In this document: positions 8,594 through 15,189 of the stretch, piece after piece
Position numbering within the stretch: the stretch's first letter is position 1
Layout: every line of letters starts with the position of its first letter
DNA from: JAHEJN01 sp963787285
Lineage (GTDB): Bacteria; Actinomycetota; Acidimicrobiia; Acidimicrobiales; JAHEJN01
Direction: 5' to 3'
DNA length: 64,000 nucleotides
Assembly (NCBI GenBank): GCA_963787285.1
Contig: CAWBCM010000012.1
Span: forward strand, 1-64,000
The notes under the pieces: generated by a model
The model's database searches: none
Seen by the model: only the letters and a program-made list of their open reading frames with translations
Told to the model about the DNA's origin: nothing
Made by a program: the position numbers and the translations under genes

Positions 8594-8902
8594 TCAGCCC
8601 TCCGGAAACTCTCCAACCATGTGTGGACAGCCCTCCGTTTCGGAGGGCTGCGAACTACGACAAACCTGCACCCGTTGGACCAGATGCCAGCTCGGTGGTC
8701 CAACGTAGAACGCGGCGTTGAACCAGTGCGACTCGCGACCTTCGCAGCAGAAGTAGTTCTCCCGTACGAAAGCACCCCACACTCTCCATTTGTGCGTGCC
8801 CGTACAGCAGTACTTGGTCACGCGCTTGCGGCATGGGTAGGGGATGAAACCCCACTTCCAACACACTCTCCACACGTTCACTTCCTGCGGTTCCCAGGAC
8901 AT
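8594..8902 (-). CDS. Cys- and Trp-rich 102-residue protein, unrecognised
   Basis: The frame starts at ATG 8902 behind a GGGAGAGA ribosome site. It is rich in aromatic and basic residues and has seven Cys: VCWKWGFIPYPCRKR, TKYCCTGTH, ENYFCCEGRE and later VCRSS and EGCPH. The paired CC motifs suggest disulfides or metal binding. No signal peptide or membrane helix is seen. I recognise no family. The 3' end of the gene contains a perfect 10-bp inverted repeat (8628-8650). Confidence 0.5.
   Translation of the reverse strand: MSWEPQEVNVWRVCWKWGFIPYPCRKRVTKYCCTGTHKWRVWGAFVRENYFCCEGRESHWFNAAFYVGPPSWHLVQRVQVCRSSQPSETEGCPHMVGEFPEG
8628..8650. terminator. Perfect 10-bp hairpin in the 3' end of the Cys-rich gene
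   Basis: CAGCCCTCCG, a TTT loop and CGGAGGGCTG form a very stable stem-loop. It lies inside the last codons of the minus-strand gene ending at 8594. There is no U-run, so a terminator or a translation-linked role is only one possibility. CAGCCCTCCGG recurs at 8595-8605 over the stop codon. Confidence 0.4.
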
Positions 8903-9106
8903 GGCTCTCTCCCATCGCGAGGACTGTGCATGTACCCCGGTACGGTACTTGCCCAGATCCGCCAGTCTCCAGCCATTTATTGGCCTGAACGTCACGACCA
9001 ATGCCCAGCCGCAAGAATCTGAGGGTTATCGGCACACTCAGCGCACCTCAACGTGTCCCATGACGATGCTCTGAAGCTCCCCACGTTGCCCGGGGAACTT
9101 CACCCC

Positions 9107-9691
9107 TTATGCGCGGCCTACCGTTCCATGCGATTCAGAAAGCGGCCACCCCAGAACGTACCCTTCCCCATCGAGCGCACCCACGATCACGAGGGTCGTC
9201 GAACGAACCATCTGAGCAATAGCATCAAGATCGAGGTCCACCCCCGCGGCGAGGCCGAGTTGCTCATCCGACTTGTCCATGATCATTGCGTTCAGCGGGT
9301 ATCCCGCTGACCCACAGCGGAGCAAACTCTCTGCATCTGGGTCGAAGAGATCGGTCCACCTCAACACTCGATCATCGACGAAACAACACAGTGCACCCTC
9401 AAGAAACTCATCGCCTCGCCGCGCCATCTCATCCTCCACTACCAAGGTCCGGCCACCATTCGAACGCTCGAGGATGATCGCCACGCTCGCCAAATGATCA
9501 GCTGTCGCACTATCGGACCCGATTCCGGCCGCGAGAGAGCTCGGGAGGTCGGCACGCTCGTCCGAACGCACCAACCGAAGGACCGAGATCTGACGGTGGG
9601 CCATCACTTGGTTGGCGAGTCTGCTGCCCTGTGTGAGACTCTCGGACATCCACGAGCGGAGACGTTGCGAGCGTTCCGCTGAGCTGCTCAT
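9107..9691 (-). CDS. Hypothetical protein downstream of a GNAT remnant
   Basis: The 194-residue protein starts at ATG 9691, overlapping the stop of the GNAT remnant (TGATG), which implies coupling. The N-terminal third is helical and basic (AERSQRLRSWMSESLTQGSR). The rest alternates strands and helices (VAIILERSNGGRTLVVEDEM, TTLVIVGALDGEGYVLGWPL). No domain is recognised. It resembles small island proteins with a ligand-binding or immunity role, but that is not supported further. Confidence 0.5.
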   Translation of the reverse strand: MSSSAERSQRLRSWMSESLTQGSRLANQVMAHRQISVLRLVRSDERADLPSSLAAGIGSDSATADHLASVAIILERSNGGRTLVVEDEMARRGDEFLEGALCCFVDDRVLRWTDLFDPDAESLLRCGSAGYPLNAMIMDKSDEQLGLAAGVDLDLDAIAQMVRSTTLVIVGALDGEGYVLGWPLSESHGTVGRA

Positions 9692-10082
9692 CACTTCAGC
9701 GCGTTTGAGCCGTCCCGGTAGACACGCCACTTTACCCGACGAGAGTCCTTCCGAGAGTCCTTCCAGTCGTAGTGAGGTTCGATCGGGTCGGGTGGTAGTC
9801 CCCACATCGTCCAGATGTGGGGACCGTCGGACAGATCGAACTCGTCGCGGGTGTTGAAACCGCAGCTCTGGTAGAAGCCGAGTTCGTCCTTGTTCGCCGT
9901 CTCGAGATAGGCGCCGACTCCCACGGTCGCAACTCTCGAGGACCGGCCGGAGCAGCGCGGTGCCGGGCCCAGCTTCCCCCGGCGGACGTTCCCGCCGGGC
10001 GCGAGGACGACCCCGCACTGGTGTCATAGGCCGTCGCGATCAGCGACGACTGCGACGATGCAGAGCCGAGAGTGGTCCTCAC
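9691..10082 (-). pseudogene. GNAT acetyltransferase remnant, frameshifted
   Basis: The 3' part reads GVGAYLETANKDELGFYQSC then GFNTRDEFDLSDGPHIWTMW, the typical C-terminal GNAT pattern (E-T-x-N, F-Y-x-x-x-GF). Upstream, the acetyl-CoA-binding region appears only in another frame (GTALLRPVLESCDR). No full N-terminus can be assembled. The gene therefore has at least one frame change near 9930 and is probably truncated. Its stop overlaps the next gene. Confidence 0.6.
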
Positions 10083-10165
10083 GATCGTTCTGTCATGTCA
10101 TCGAGGCTGGCCGGACTTCGAGGCAAGCATGTCCGACCCGTCACGACCAGTGATCTGCCGCGAGG

Positions 10166-10195
10166 CGGCGCGCACGAAACGCGCACGGGATCTGC
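10166..10195. repeat. Palindromic GCGCG...CGCGC repeat, copy 2
   Basis: These 30 bases are identical to 11105-11134 and similar to 2991-3014. The core is GCGCGCACGAAACGCGC. This copy lies 55 bp before the 29-bp repeat and 130 bp before the toxin gene. Confidence 0.65.
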
Positions 10196-10248
10196 AAGCA
10201 CAGTGTCGCACTCGGCGTGGAGTTGACCCGGTTCGGTGGACTGGTGGG

Positions 10249-10277
10249 TGGAACAGTAGGTGCGCTGCCCCACCTCT
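10249..10277 (+). repeat. 29-bp dispersed direct repeat, copy 2
   Basis: Identical to 5450-5478. It ends exactly where the toxin-antitoxin operator begins, so it could also carry the promoter of that operon. Confidence 0.7.
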
Positions 10278-10296
10278 GATATCATTTCTGATGTCA
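10277..10296 (+). promoter_or_regulatory. Probable autoregulatory operator of the toxin-antitoxin pair
   Basis: Two near-identical palindromes, TGATATCA (10277-10284) and TGATGTCA (10289-10296), lie 12 bp apart centre to centre. The second overlaps the toxin start codon. The arrangement fits binding of an XRE-type antitoxin dimer pair. This is inferred from position and symmetry. Confidence 0.5.
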
Positions 10297-10637
10297 TGTG
10301 GTCGGTTGAGGTGGAGCCCGAAGTCGAGGACTGGATCGATTCGCTGTCGGTCAGGGAGTTCGCAACCGTGCTGGCGCAGGTCGAACGGTTGGGGGACCAG
10401 GGCAGCCGGTTGCGGATGCCGGCCTCTCGGTCATTGGGCGACGGGCTGTTCGAACTGCGATTCAATCTCGGTCGCACGGCACGGCGGATCACCTACTTCT
10501 TCGCCGAGGGTCGGCGGATCGTGTTGTTGACCACATTCCGAAAGCAGCGACAGAACGAGCGGGCTGAGGTCCAGCGTGCTCGTCGAGCGATGGAGCGATG
10601 CATCGCCGAAGGACACACCGCCGAGGAGGACCACTGA
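10296..10637 (+). CDS. RelE/HigB-type toxin (phage Gp49-like)
   Basis: The 113-residue protein has the RelE/HigB fold signature: VEDWIDSLSVREFATVLAQV at the N-terminus, then LRMPASRSLGDGLFELRF and RRITYFFAEGRRIVLLTTFRKQ. These match the Gp49-like HigB toxin family, which are ribosome-dependent mRNA interferases. ATG 10296 gives the usual start (MWSVEVEPEVEDW). The gene comes before its antitoxin, the order typical of HigBA, and its stop overlaps the antitoxin ATG (TGATG). Confidence 0.85.
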   Translation: MWSVEVEPEVEDWIDSLSVREFATVLAQVERLGDQGSRLRMPASRSLGDGLFELRFNLGRTARRITYFFAEGRRIVLLTTFRKQRQNERAEVQRARRAMERCIAEGHTAEEDH

Positions 10638-10939
10638 TGGCTCGCACCACGATCGAGGAACTGAAGAACAAGCGGCTCGGCTCGATGAGCGCTGACGAAC
10701 GCGCCGAGTTCGACGAGGCCTACGCGGCGGCTCGGTTGGCGTTGGAGGTGGGGCAGAAGGTCCGTGACGCACGTGAGGCGGCCGGGCTCACCCAGCGTGA
10801 GCTCGCGGCTCGGATGTCGACGAGCCAGGCCGCGGTGGCTCGACTCGAGGCCGGGGGAGTCGGGTCAACGCTCACGACCTTGCAGAAGGTTGCCGCGGCG
10901 TTGGGGATGCACGTGAGCGTCGAGTTGGAGTCAACATGA
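10637..10939 (+). CDS. XRE-family antitoxin (HigA-like)
   Basis: The 100-residue partner of the upstream toxin starts at ATG 10637. An N-terminal helical region (TIEELKNKRLGSMSADERAE) is followed by an HTH_3 domain at about residues 40-95 (REAAGLTQRELAARMSTSQA, LEAGGVGSTLTTLQKVAAAL). It should neutralise the toxin and repress the operon at the palindromes 10277-10296. The four-base overlap with the toxin gene supports coupled translation. Confidence 0.85.
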   Translation: MARTTIEELKNKRLGSMSADERAEFDEAYAAARLALEVGQKVRDAREAAGLTQRELAARMSTSQAAVARLEAGGVGSTLTTLQKVAAALGMHVSVELEST

Positions 10940-11104
10940 GCCAGGATCGGTTGCCTGGCGCCCCGACGCATCGCCAGTGACGCGGTACCTGCGGGTTGAG
11001 TGGTTTCATGCTCGGCCGATCCCAAGGTGAACCCAGCCAACGGGTGGCGGTCGAACCGCCGTATCTCCTGGCGGGGGAGTTGAAGGTCCGATATGGCGAG
11101 CATC

Positions 11105-11134
11105 CGGCGCGCACGAAACGCGCACGGGATCTGC
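11105..11134. repeat. Palindromic GCGCG...CGCGC repeat, copy 3
   Basis: Identical over 30 bases to 10166-10195. It lies 40 bp before direct repeat copy B, whereas copy 1 lies just after copy A. Confidence 0.65.
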
Positions 11135-11174
11135 GAGCACGGCCTCGCACTGGGCGAACGAGCGGACACGGGAT

Positions 11175-11296
11175 GGACGAGCGGCCTGGATTCTTGGCGG
11201 GCGAACGGACGCAGGCGGCTTCCCAGGACGTCAACGGCGGGTCTTAAACAGCTTTGTCGCCTGGGTGATGTGCGGGTTCGAACCCGTCCCGGGCAC
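11175..11296 (+). repeat. Long direct repeat, copy B, ending in a tRNA-like 3' half
   Basis: This is the partner of 2823-2946. It ends with GCGGGTTCGAACCCGTCCCG then GGCA, a tRNA T-arm and acceptor strand without a 5' partner. The rest of 10940-11318 holds only this repeat and palindrome copy 3; no gene is supported there. Confidence 0.6.
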
Positions 11297-11318
11297 CGCC
11301 CGGCGGGAGCGAGAGCTC

Positions 11319-11756
11319 TCAGCCGACTTGGCGGTAGATGGCGGCGAGGTCGCCGGCGTGGGTTTGACGCATGGTGTGCGGCCAGCGGCGGGTGTGGTGT
11401 TCGGGTACTAGGGGGACGGTGCGGTAGATGGTGATGCACGGGTCGCTGCCATGGTCGCCGGGTTCGATGTCGAAGTGTCCGAGGCCGAAGAGGACGATGC
11501 GTCGGAACGCTCGGATCAGTGGCGAGTTGGTGGTGGAGGCGTTGCCGAGCCCGAGGGCGTGGGCGAGTTCGGCAGCGGGGGTGAGGGTCCAGGTGTCGAC
11601 TGTGCCGGCCTCCGCGAGGTGGGTGAGGAGGCAGGTGGCGGTGGGGCCGATGATGGGGAGCCACCAGCGTTGGCGGTAGTGGTGGGTGATGGGGACGTCT
11701 CCGGGTTGCGGGTTGGGGCGGTTGTCGAATCGGGTGGCGATCTGGTCGATGTGCAT
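11319..11756 (-). CDS. Hypothetical protein of plasmid/ICE type
   Basis: The 145-residue protein starts at ATG 11756 behind a GAGGAG ribosome site with a 5-base spacer. It reads MHIDQIATRFDNRPNPQPGD, then a hydrophobic centre (WLPIIGPTATCLLTHLAEAG) and ELAHALGLGNASTTNSPLIR, RAFRRIVLFGLGHFD. This pattern suggests a winged-helix-like DNA-binding fold. Similar proteins occur near SSB and ArdC genes in actinobacterial mobile elements, but I cannot name a family. Confidence 0.6.
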   Translation of the reverse strand: MHIDQIATRFDNRPNPQPGDVPITHHYRQRWWLPIIGPTATCLLTHLAEAGTVDTWTLTPAAELAHALGLGNASTTNSPLIRAFRRIVLFGLGHFDIEPGDHGSDPCITIYRTVPLVPEHHTRRWPHTMRQTHAGDLAAIYRQVG

Positions 11757-11792
11757 GGTGGCTCCTCGGGGTGGTGATGCCTCCGAGTGGTG

Positions 11793-11830
11793 GAGGGCGA
11801 GCCCCGACTTCCCCGACGAGGCTCGCCCTC
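11793..11830. other. 11-bp inverted repeat in the leader of the 11319-11756 gene
   Basis: GAGGGCGAGCC (11793-11803) and GGCTCGCCCTC (11820-11830) form a perfect stem with a 16-base loop, 37 bp upstream of ATG 11756. It may be a terminator for the upstream minus-strand gene or a leader hairpin. The rest of 11757-12075 shows no gene. Confidence 0.5.
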
Positions 11831-12075
11831 GTTCTCGGTCCCCGGTTTGGTTCGGGGTTCGGCTGATGGAGCCGTTGAGCCGGGTGGTGTTGGTGGGCGG
11901 AGCAAGGTGGAGCGCCCGCAGCGCAGCGAGGACGAACGACCTTCGCAGCCCGCCGGCCCGCCTGGCAGGGTCCGTCAATCAGCCGAGACCCGCACCGGTG
12001 ACGGGGCAGGTGGGTAGGTGTCGTCGGGCAGTCGGTTTCGCTCGGGCGCGTGGATGAGCCGCCGGGGTGTGGCCT

Positions 12076-12686
12076 CTATATCCGACTGATCTCGAGCCGA
12101 TCTTGTTCAGTCGCCGCGTTGCGTGAGCCGCTGCCGAGCATCCACACGGCGACTTCGAGCGTGCGGAGGGTGGAGATCTCGTGGCGCAGGTGTTCGCGGG
12201 TGAACTCGTCGACTCTCCTGCGGCTGTCCTCGTCGAGGGCGGTTCGGAGTTCTGTCCACCCGTTGTTCCAGGTCAGTTGCGGCGCGTCGAGGATGATCTT
12301 GTCGACGACGGGGAACAGGCGGGTCCGCTTTCGGGCCAGGATCTTGCTGGTCTTGACTGGGCCGACGGCTCAATGTCCGCGACGACCTTCCACAGGTCTT
12401 CGGCTGGTTTCAAGTTGACGTCATCGGCGCGCCAGAGGTCGAGGTCGTGCCGAGTATCGGTGAGGCGTTGCTTTATGCCATCCGCCAGGTGCTCGGTGAT
12501 CTGTCGTACGCCGAGGGGAGGGACGGCTACGTCGAGAAACGTGACGGCCAGGAGGTCCGCAGCAGTGATGCGGTTCCGGTCGCCGGGCTGGAACTGATCG
12601 AACGAGTCAGCCGCGAATGGCCCCGTTCGGTCAAAGTAGGCGGCGGCGAGCTCATCGAGTCGAGGAACGTCGAGGCGCCTGTCCAT
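12076..12686 (-). pseudogene. DUF6308-like protein, one frameshift
   Basis: From ATG 12686 the frame reads LDELAAAYFDRTGPFAADSF and RITAADLLAVTFLDVAVPPL, then LKPAEDLWKVVADIEPSAQ. At about 12340 the frame changes and continues KTSKILARKRTRLFPVVDKI, ILDAPQLTWNNGWTELRTAL, to the stop at 12076. The ARKRxRLxPVxD motif is typical, as far as I recall, of DUF6308 proteins, which are widespread in actinobacteria with no known function. The joined protein is about 202 residues. Confidence 0.6.
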
Positions 12687-12810
12687 CTCCGCAGCGGTAG
12701 CAGAGGAGTGCTTGCTCCATCGGTGGCGACTCGCTTTCTGGTGGTGTTCATTGATTGTCGCTCGCTTGGCTCCCTGTCGGCCTGGCGCGGCCGCTTCCGC
12801 AGACGCGGCG

Positions 12811-12840
12811 CCGGGGTCGGACCTGTTGGTTCGACCCCGG
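12811..12840 (-). terminator. Hairpin downstream of ssb
   Basis: CCGGGGTCG (12811-12819) and CGACCCCGG (12832-12840) form a perfect 9-bp stem 11 bp after the ssb stop. No U-tract follows on the minus strand, as is common for actinobacterial terminators. Confidence 0.55.
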
Positions 12841-12851
12841 GCCTGGCCGGG

Positions 12852-13214
12852 CTAGAAGGGTTCCTCTCCGGGGTGGAGTTCGTCGGGGTCGACGTCGGTG
12901 TCGGCGCCGTTGCCCTTGGGTCGGTCGAGGTAGGTGACCTGGTTGGCGACGACCTCGTAGCGTTCCCGGTTGTTGTCGTCGGTGTCGGTCCAGGTGTTGT
13001 GGTGGATCCGGCCGGCGACTCCGATGAGGCGGCCCTTGGTGAGCCACTTGGCGTCGTTTTCGCCTCGGGTGCCGAAGCTGACGACGTTGATGAAGTCGGT
13101 GCCGTCGGCGCCGATGCGGTCGACGGCGATGCGGAACCGGCAGACCGGGTTGCCTTTGGGGGCGGTGAGTGTCGGGTCGGCGGTGAGGCGACCGATGAGG
13201 GTGACGTGGTTCAT
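12852..13214 (-). CDS. ssb: Single-stranded DNA-binding protein (mobile-element type)
   Basis: The 120-residue protein has the OB-fold order of bacterial SSB: MNHVTLIGRLTADPTLT, VCRFRIAVDR, DFINVVSFGTRGENDAKWLT, KGRLIGVAGRIHHNTWTD, RYEVVANQVTYLDR. The short acidic tail ends in GEEPF, standing in for the DDDIPF tip that recruits partner proteins. Its small size and position beside ArdC and an HTH protein point to a plasmid/ICE SSB rather than the chromosomal one. ATG 13214 is preceded by AGGAGCACACCC. Confidence 0.95.
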   Translation of the reverse strand: MNHVTLIGRLTADPTLTAPKGNPVCRFRIAVDRIGADGTDFINVVSFGTRGENDAKWLTKGRLIGVAGRIHHNTWTDTDDNNRERYEVVANQVTYLDRPKGNGADTDVDPDELHPGEEPF

Positions 13215-13737
13215 GGTGGGTGTGCTCCTTGTGTTGGTTGCCCCTTGGTGGGCTTGATGGGGCGATCAAGGCGCTGGGGTTGGAGCGGGCGGTCAAGGAC
13301 ACCGGAGGTGAGCGAGGAGATTGTCGTGGACCTCGGAGCCGAGCGGAGACGTGTCGAAGCGTCCCCGGAGGGGCGGCGAGAATGCTGGAGCGGCAATACC
13401 GCAGCGGTCCTTGACCGGCCGCGGCCCCAGGGCAGCGTGTCGGCCTGGCATGCCCACCGAAGGGGCTCGACGACGCGGGGGACACGTGGTGAACCGGTGT
13501 CAGTCTCGGTTGGATCGGCCGCGGGTCTGAGTCTCAGGGTCCCCGGTCGACTCAGGCGGTGGTTTCGCGCTCGGGTGTCGGCCGGCGGTGTCAATAGTGT
13601 GGGCTGTCTGTGTCGTCGGCCGGGTCGACGAGGCTCATGGCGGTGGGTGTCTGGGCCTGCCGGAGTCGCCGTTGCTCCTCCACCTGCGTGGGGCCGCGGC
13701 GATCAACTGTGAGCGTCGAGGGTCTCGCCGGCTGGGT
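13215..13737. other. Gene-poor spacer with long-range inverted repeat
   Basis: No convincing protein is seen. CGGTCAAGGAC (13290-13300) is complementary to GTCCTTGACCG (13407-13417), which would close a GC-rich domain of about 128 nt. The enclosed stretch has further short complementary segments. A structured leader of ssb or a small RNA are both possible; nothing proves transcription. Confidence 0.4.
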
Positions 13738-13950
13738 TCAGGTGTCGTGGTAGTCGGGCCAGATGCACACGGGGTGGCTGCCGATGGCGATGGCGGCGCG
13801 GTCGGCCTGGTGGGTTGGCACTCCGTGGGCGGCCCAGCGGTGGACGGTGCGTCGGCTGACACCGATTCGTCGGGCGAGTGTGTCGATGGTGGCGGCGTGG
13901 GCTTCGATGGCCAGGGGCCCGAAGGGGAGCCGGGCGGCGACGCGGTTCAT
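13738..13950 (-). CDS. Small helix-turn-helix protein
   Basis: The 70-residue protein starts at ATG 13950, overlapping the ardC stop (GCATGA). It holds one HTH motif: IDTLARRIGVSRRTVHRWAA, HGVPTHQADRAAIAIG, followed by HPVCIWPDYHDT. This resembles YdaS/MerR-like small regulators of mobile elements that select a helix from a heterodox HTH. It is probably co-translated with ardC and may regulate the module. Confidence 0.7.
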   Translation of the reverse strand: MNRVAARLPFGPLAIEAHAATIDTLARRIGVSRRTVHRWAAHGVPTHQADRAAIAIGSHPVCIWPDYHDT

Positions 13951-14828
13951 GCTGCCGCCTCTGTGGTGTTGGCGGTTGCGAGTTCGTCGAGGTGATCGAC
14001 GGCTCGTTGGGCGGCGGCTGCGGTACGGAACAGGGCCTTGGGGTCGGCGTCGAGGATGTCGAGCCAGTGGGCGAGGTAGGCGGCGTGGTCGGGTCGTGGC
14101 TGGGGGCTGATGCCGAGGTGGGCGGTGGCGATGGCGGCGCCGAGTTCGGCGACGAGTTCCTCGGTGGCGTACTCGACCGAGGCGAAGGGCCTGCCGAGCT
14201 CGGGCCGGTTCAGGCGGCTGCGGTGGCCGGTCCAGTGCACGTGCTCGTGGAGCACCGTGGCGTGGAACGCTTCGGGGTCGTCGAACTGGTCGGCGGCGGG
14301 GACGTGGATCCGGTCGGTGGTGGGGGAGTAGTAGGCGCGATCCCCGCCGAAACACATGTCGGCGCCGATGGCGGCGATCCATTCGCTCAGCTGGCGTGTC
14401 GAACGTGGGTGCGGGGCTGGTGTCGTGTCCGTCGACCTGGTGGGTGTTGAACACCGTGTAGACCCGTGGCACCAGGCGGCCGGTGGTCGTTTCGGTCTCG
14501 TCGGTCCTGGTCGGTGTCGGTTGGCCTGCGGGTCACCCACTTGACGACGAGGGCGCCGTGTTCGCCTTTGCGGACCTGGGCGTGGAGGGTCTGCCACTGC
14601 TTGTAGGTGGCCCATTCGCCGGTCGGGTAACCGCGCTCGATGGCGTCGAGGGCGAGGGTGATGACGTTGGCACCCCGTGTACGGCCGGCCGGTGGTGGCA
14701 TTGCGGGCCCGGAGCAGATCGCCGATGCCGTGGGTGTGCCAGGGCATGACCCAGGGGTCGTGTGATCCGGTGCGGATCATCTCGACGAGTCGGCTGGTGA
14801 CGGCTTGGGCGTGGCCGGTGTAGTTCAT
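13947..14828 (-). pseudogene. ArdC-like antirestriction protein, multiply frameshifted
   Basis: ArdC proteins protect incoming DNA and bind ssDNA. From ATG 14828 (GGGAGA ribosome site, 7-base spacer) the N-terminal ssDNA-binding domain reads MNYTGHAQAVTSRLVEMIRT and PWHTHGIGDLLRARNATTGR. It continues in a second frame (GANVITLALDAIERGYPTGE, WATYKQWQTLHAQVRKGEHG), a third (RVYTVFNTHQVDG), and returns to the first near 14400. There the zincin-like domain appears with HEHVHWTGH (an HExxH motif) and EYATEELVAELGAA. At least three indels break it. The full product would be about 290 residues. Confidence 0.8.
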
Positions 14829-14854
14829 TGGATCGTCTCCCATTGGTTCGGAAT

Positions 14855-14881
14855 GCGAACGCAGCGCTGCGCTGCGTTCGC
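14855..14881. promoter_or_regulatory. 27-bp near-perfect palindrome upstream of the ardC-like gene
   Basis: GCGAACGCAGCGC, a single T, and GCGCTGCGTTCGC form a 13-bp perfect inverted repeat, 26 bp upstream of ATG 14828. Its symmetry and position suit an operator for a dimeric repressor, possibly the linked HTH protein. A hairpin in the leader is the alternative. Confidence 0.55.
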
Positions 14882-15189
14882 TGGAAGCGACCCCGCCGTG
14901 ACGGCCCGCGGTGTCAAGCCCCGACCGACGCCCCGCCAGGGGCGGATGTGGGCACGTCGGCGTAGCCGTGGATGGAGGAGAGCGGGCTTGACGCCGTGAG
15001 CGGGCCGTTGCGGCCACGGTGACTCAGGCGGGGTGGGACCTTGGACAAAGGACGACTTGATGGGGAACGCGTTGGCGGACTCTGAGCGTGTCGACGGCAG
15101 CCACGCAGAGTATGTACGTGTTGCCGCGGGCCGATTCGTCGGCGATCGCATGCAGCGTCACGAGCGTGACCTCGAATCGGGCGAGCGCC
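14882..15189. other. Spacer between integrase gene and ArdC module
   Basis: No supported gene. The stretch should contain the promoter for the minus-strand module. I see no clear excisionase ORF, which is often found here in integrative elements. Confidence 0.4.

Noticed and set aside
10260..10295. Upstream start for the toxin gene
   Set aside because: The extension would translate the operator and the 29-bp repeat; ATG 10296 gives the normal family N-terminus.
12447..13712. 421-codon plus-strand open frame across ssb
   Set aside because: ssb on the minus strand is a clear OB-fold gene; the plus-strand product is Gly/Val-rich shadow.
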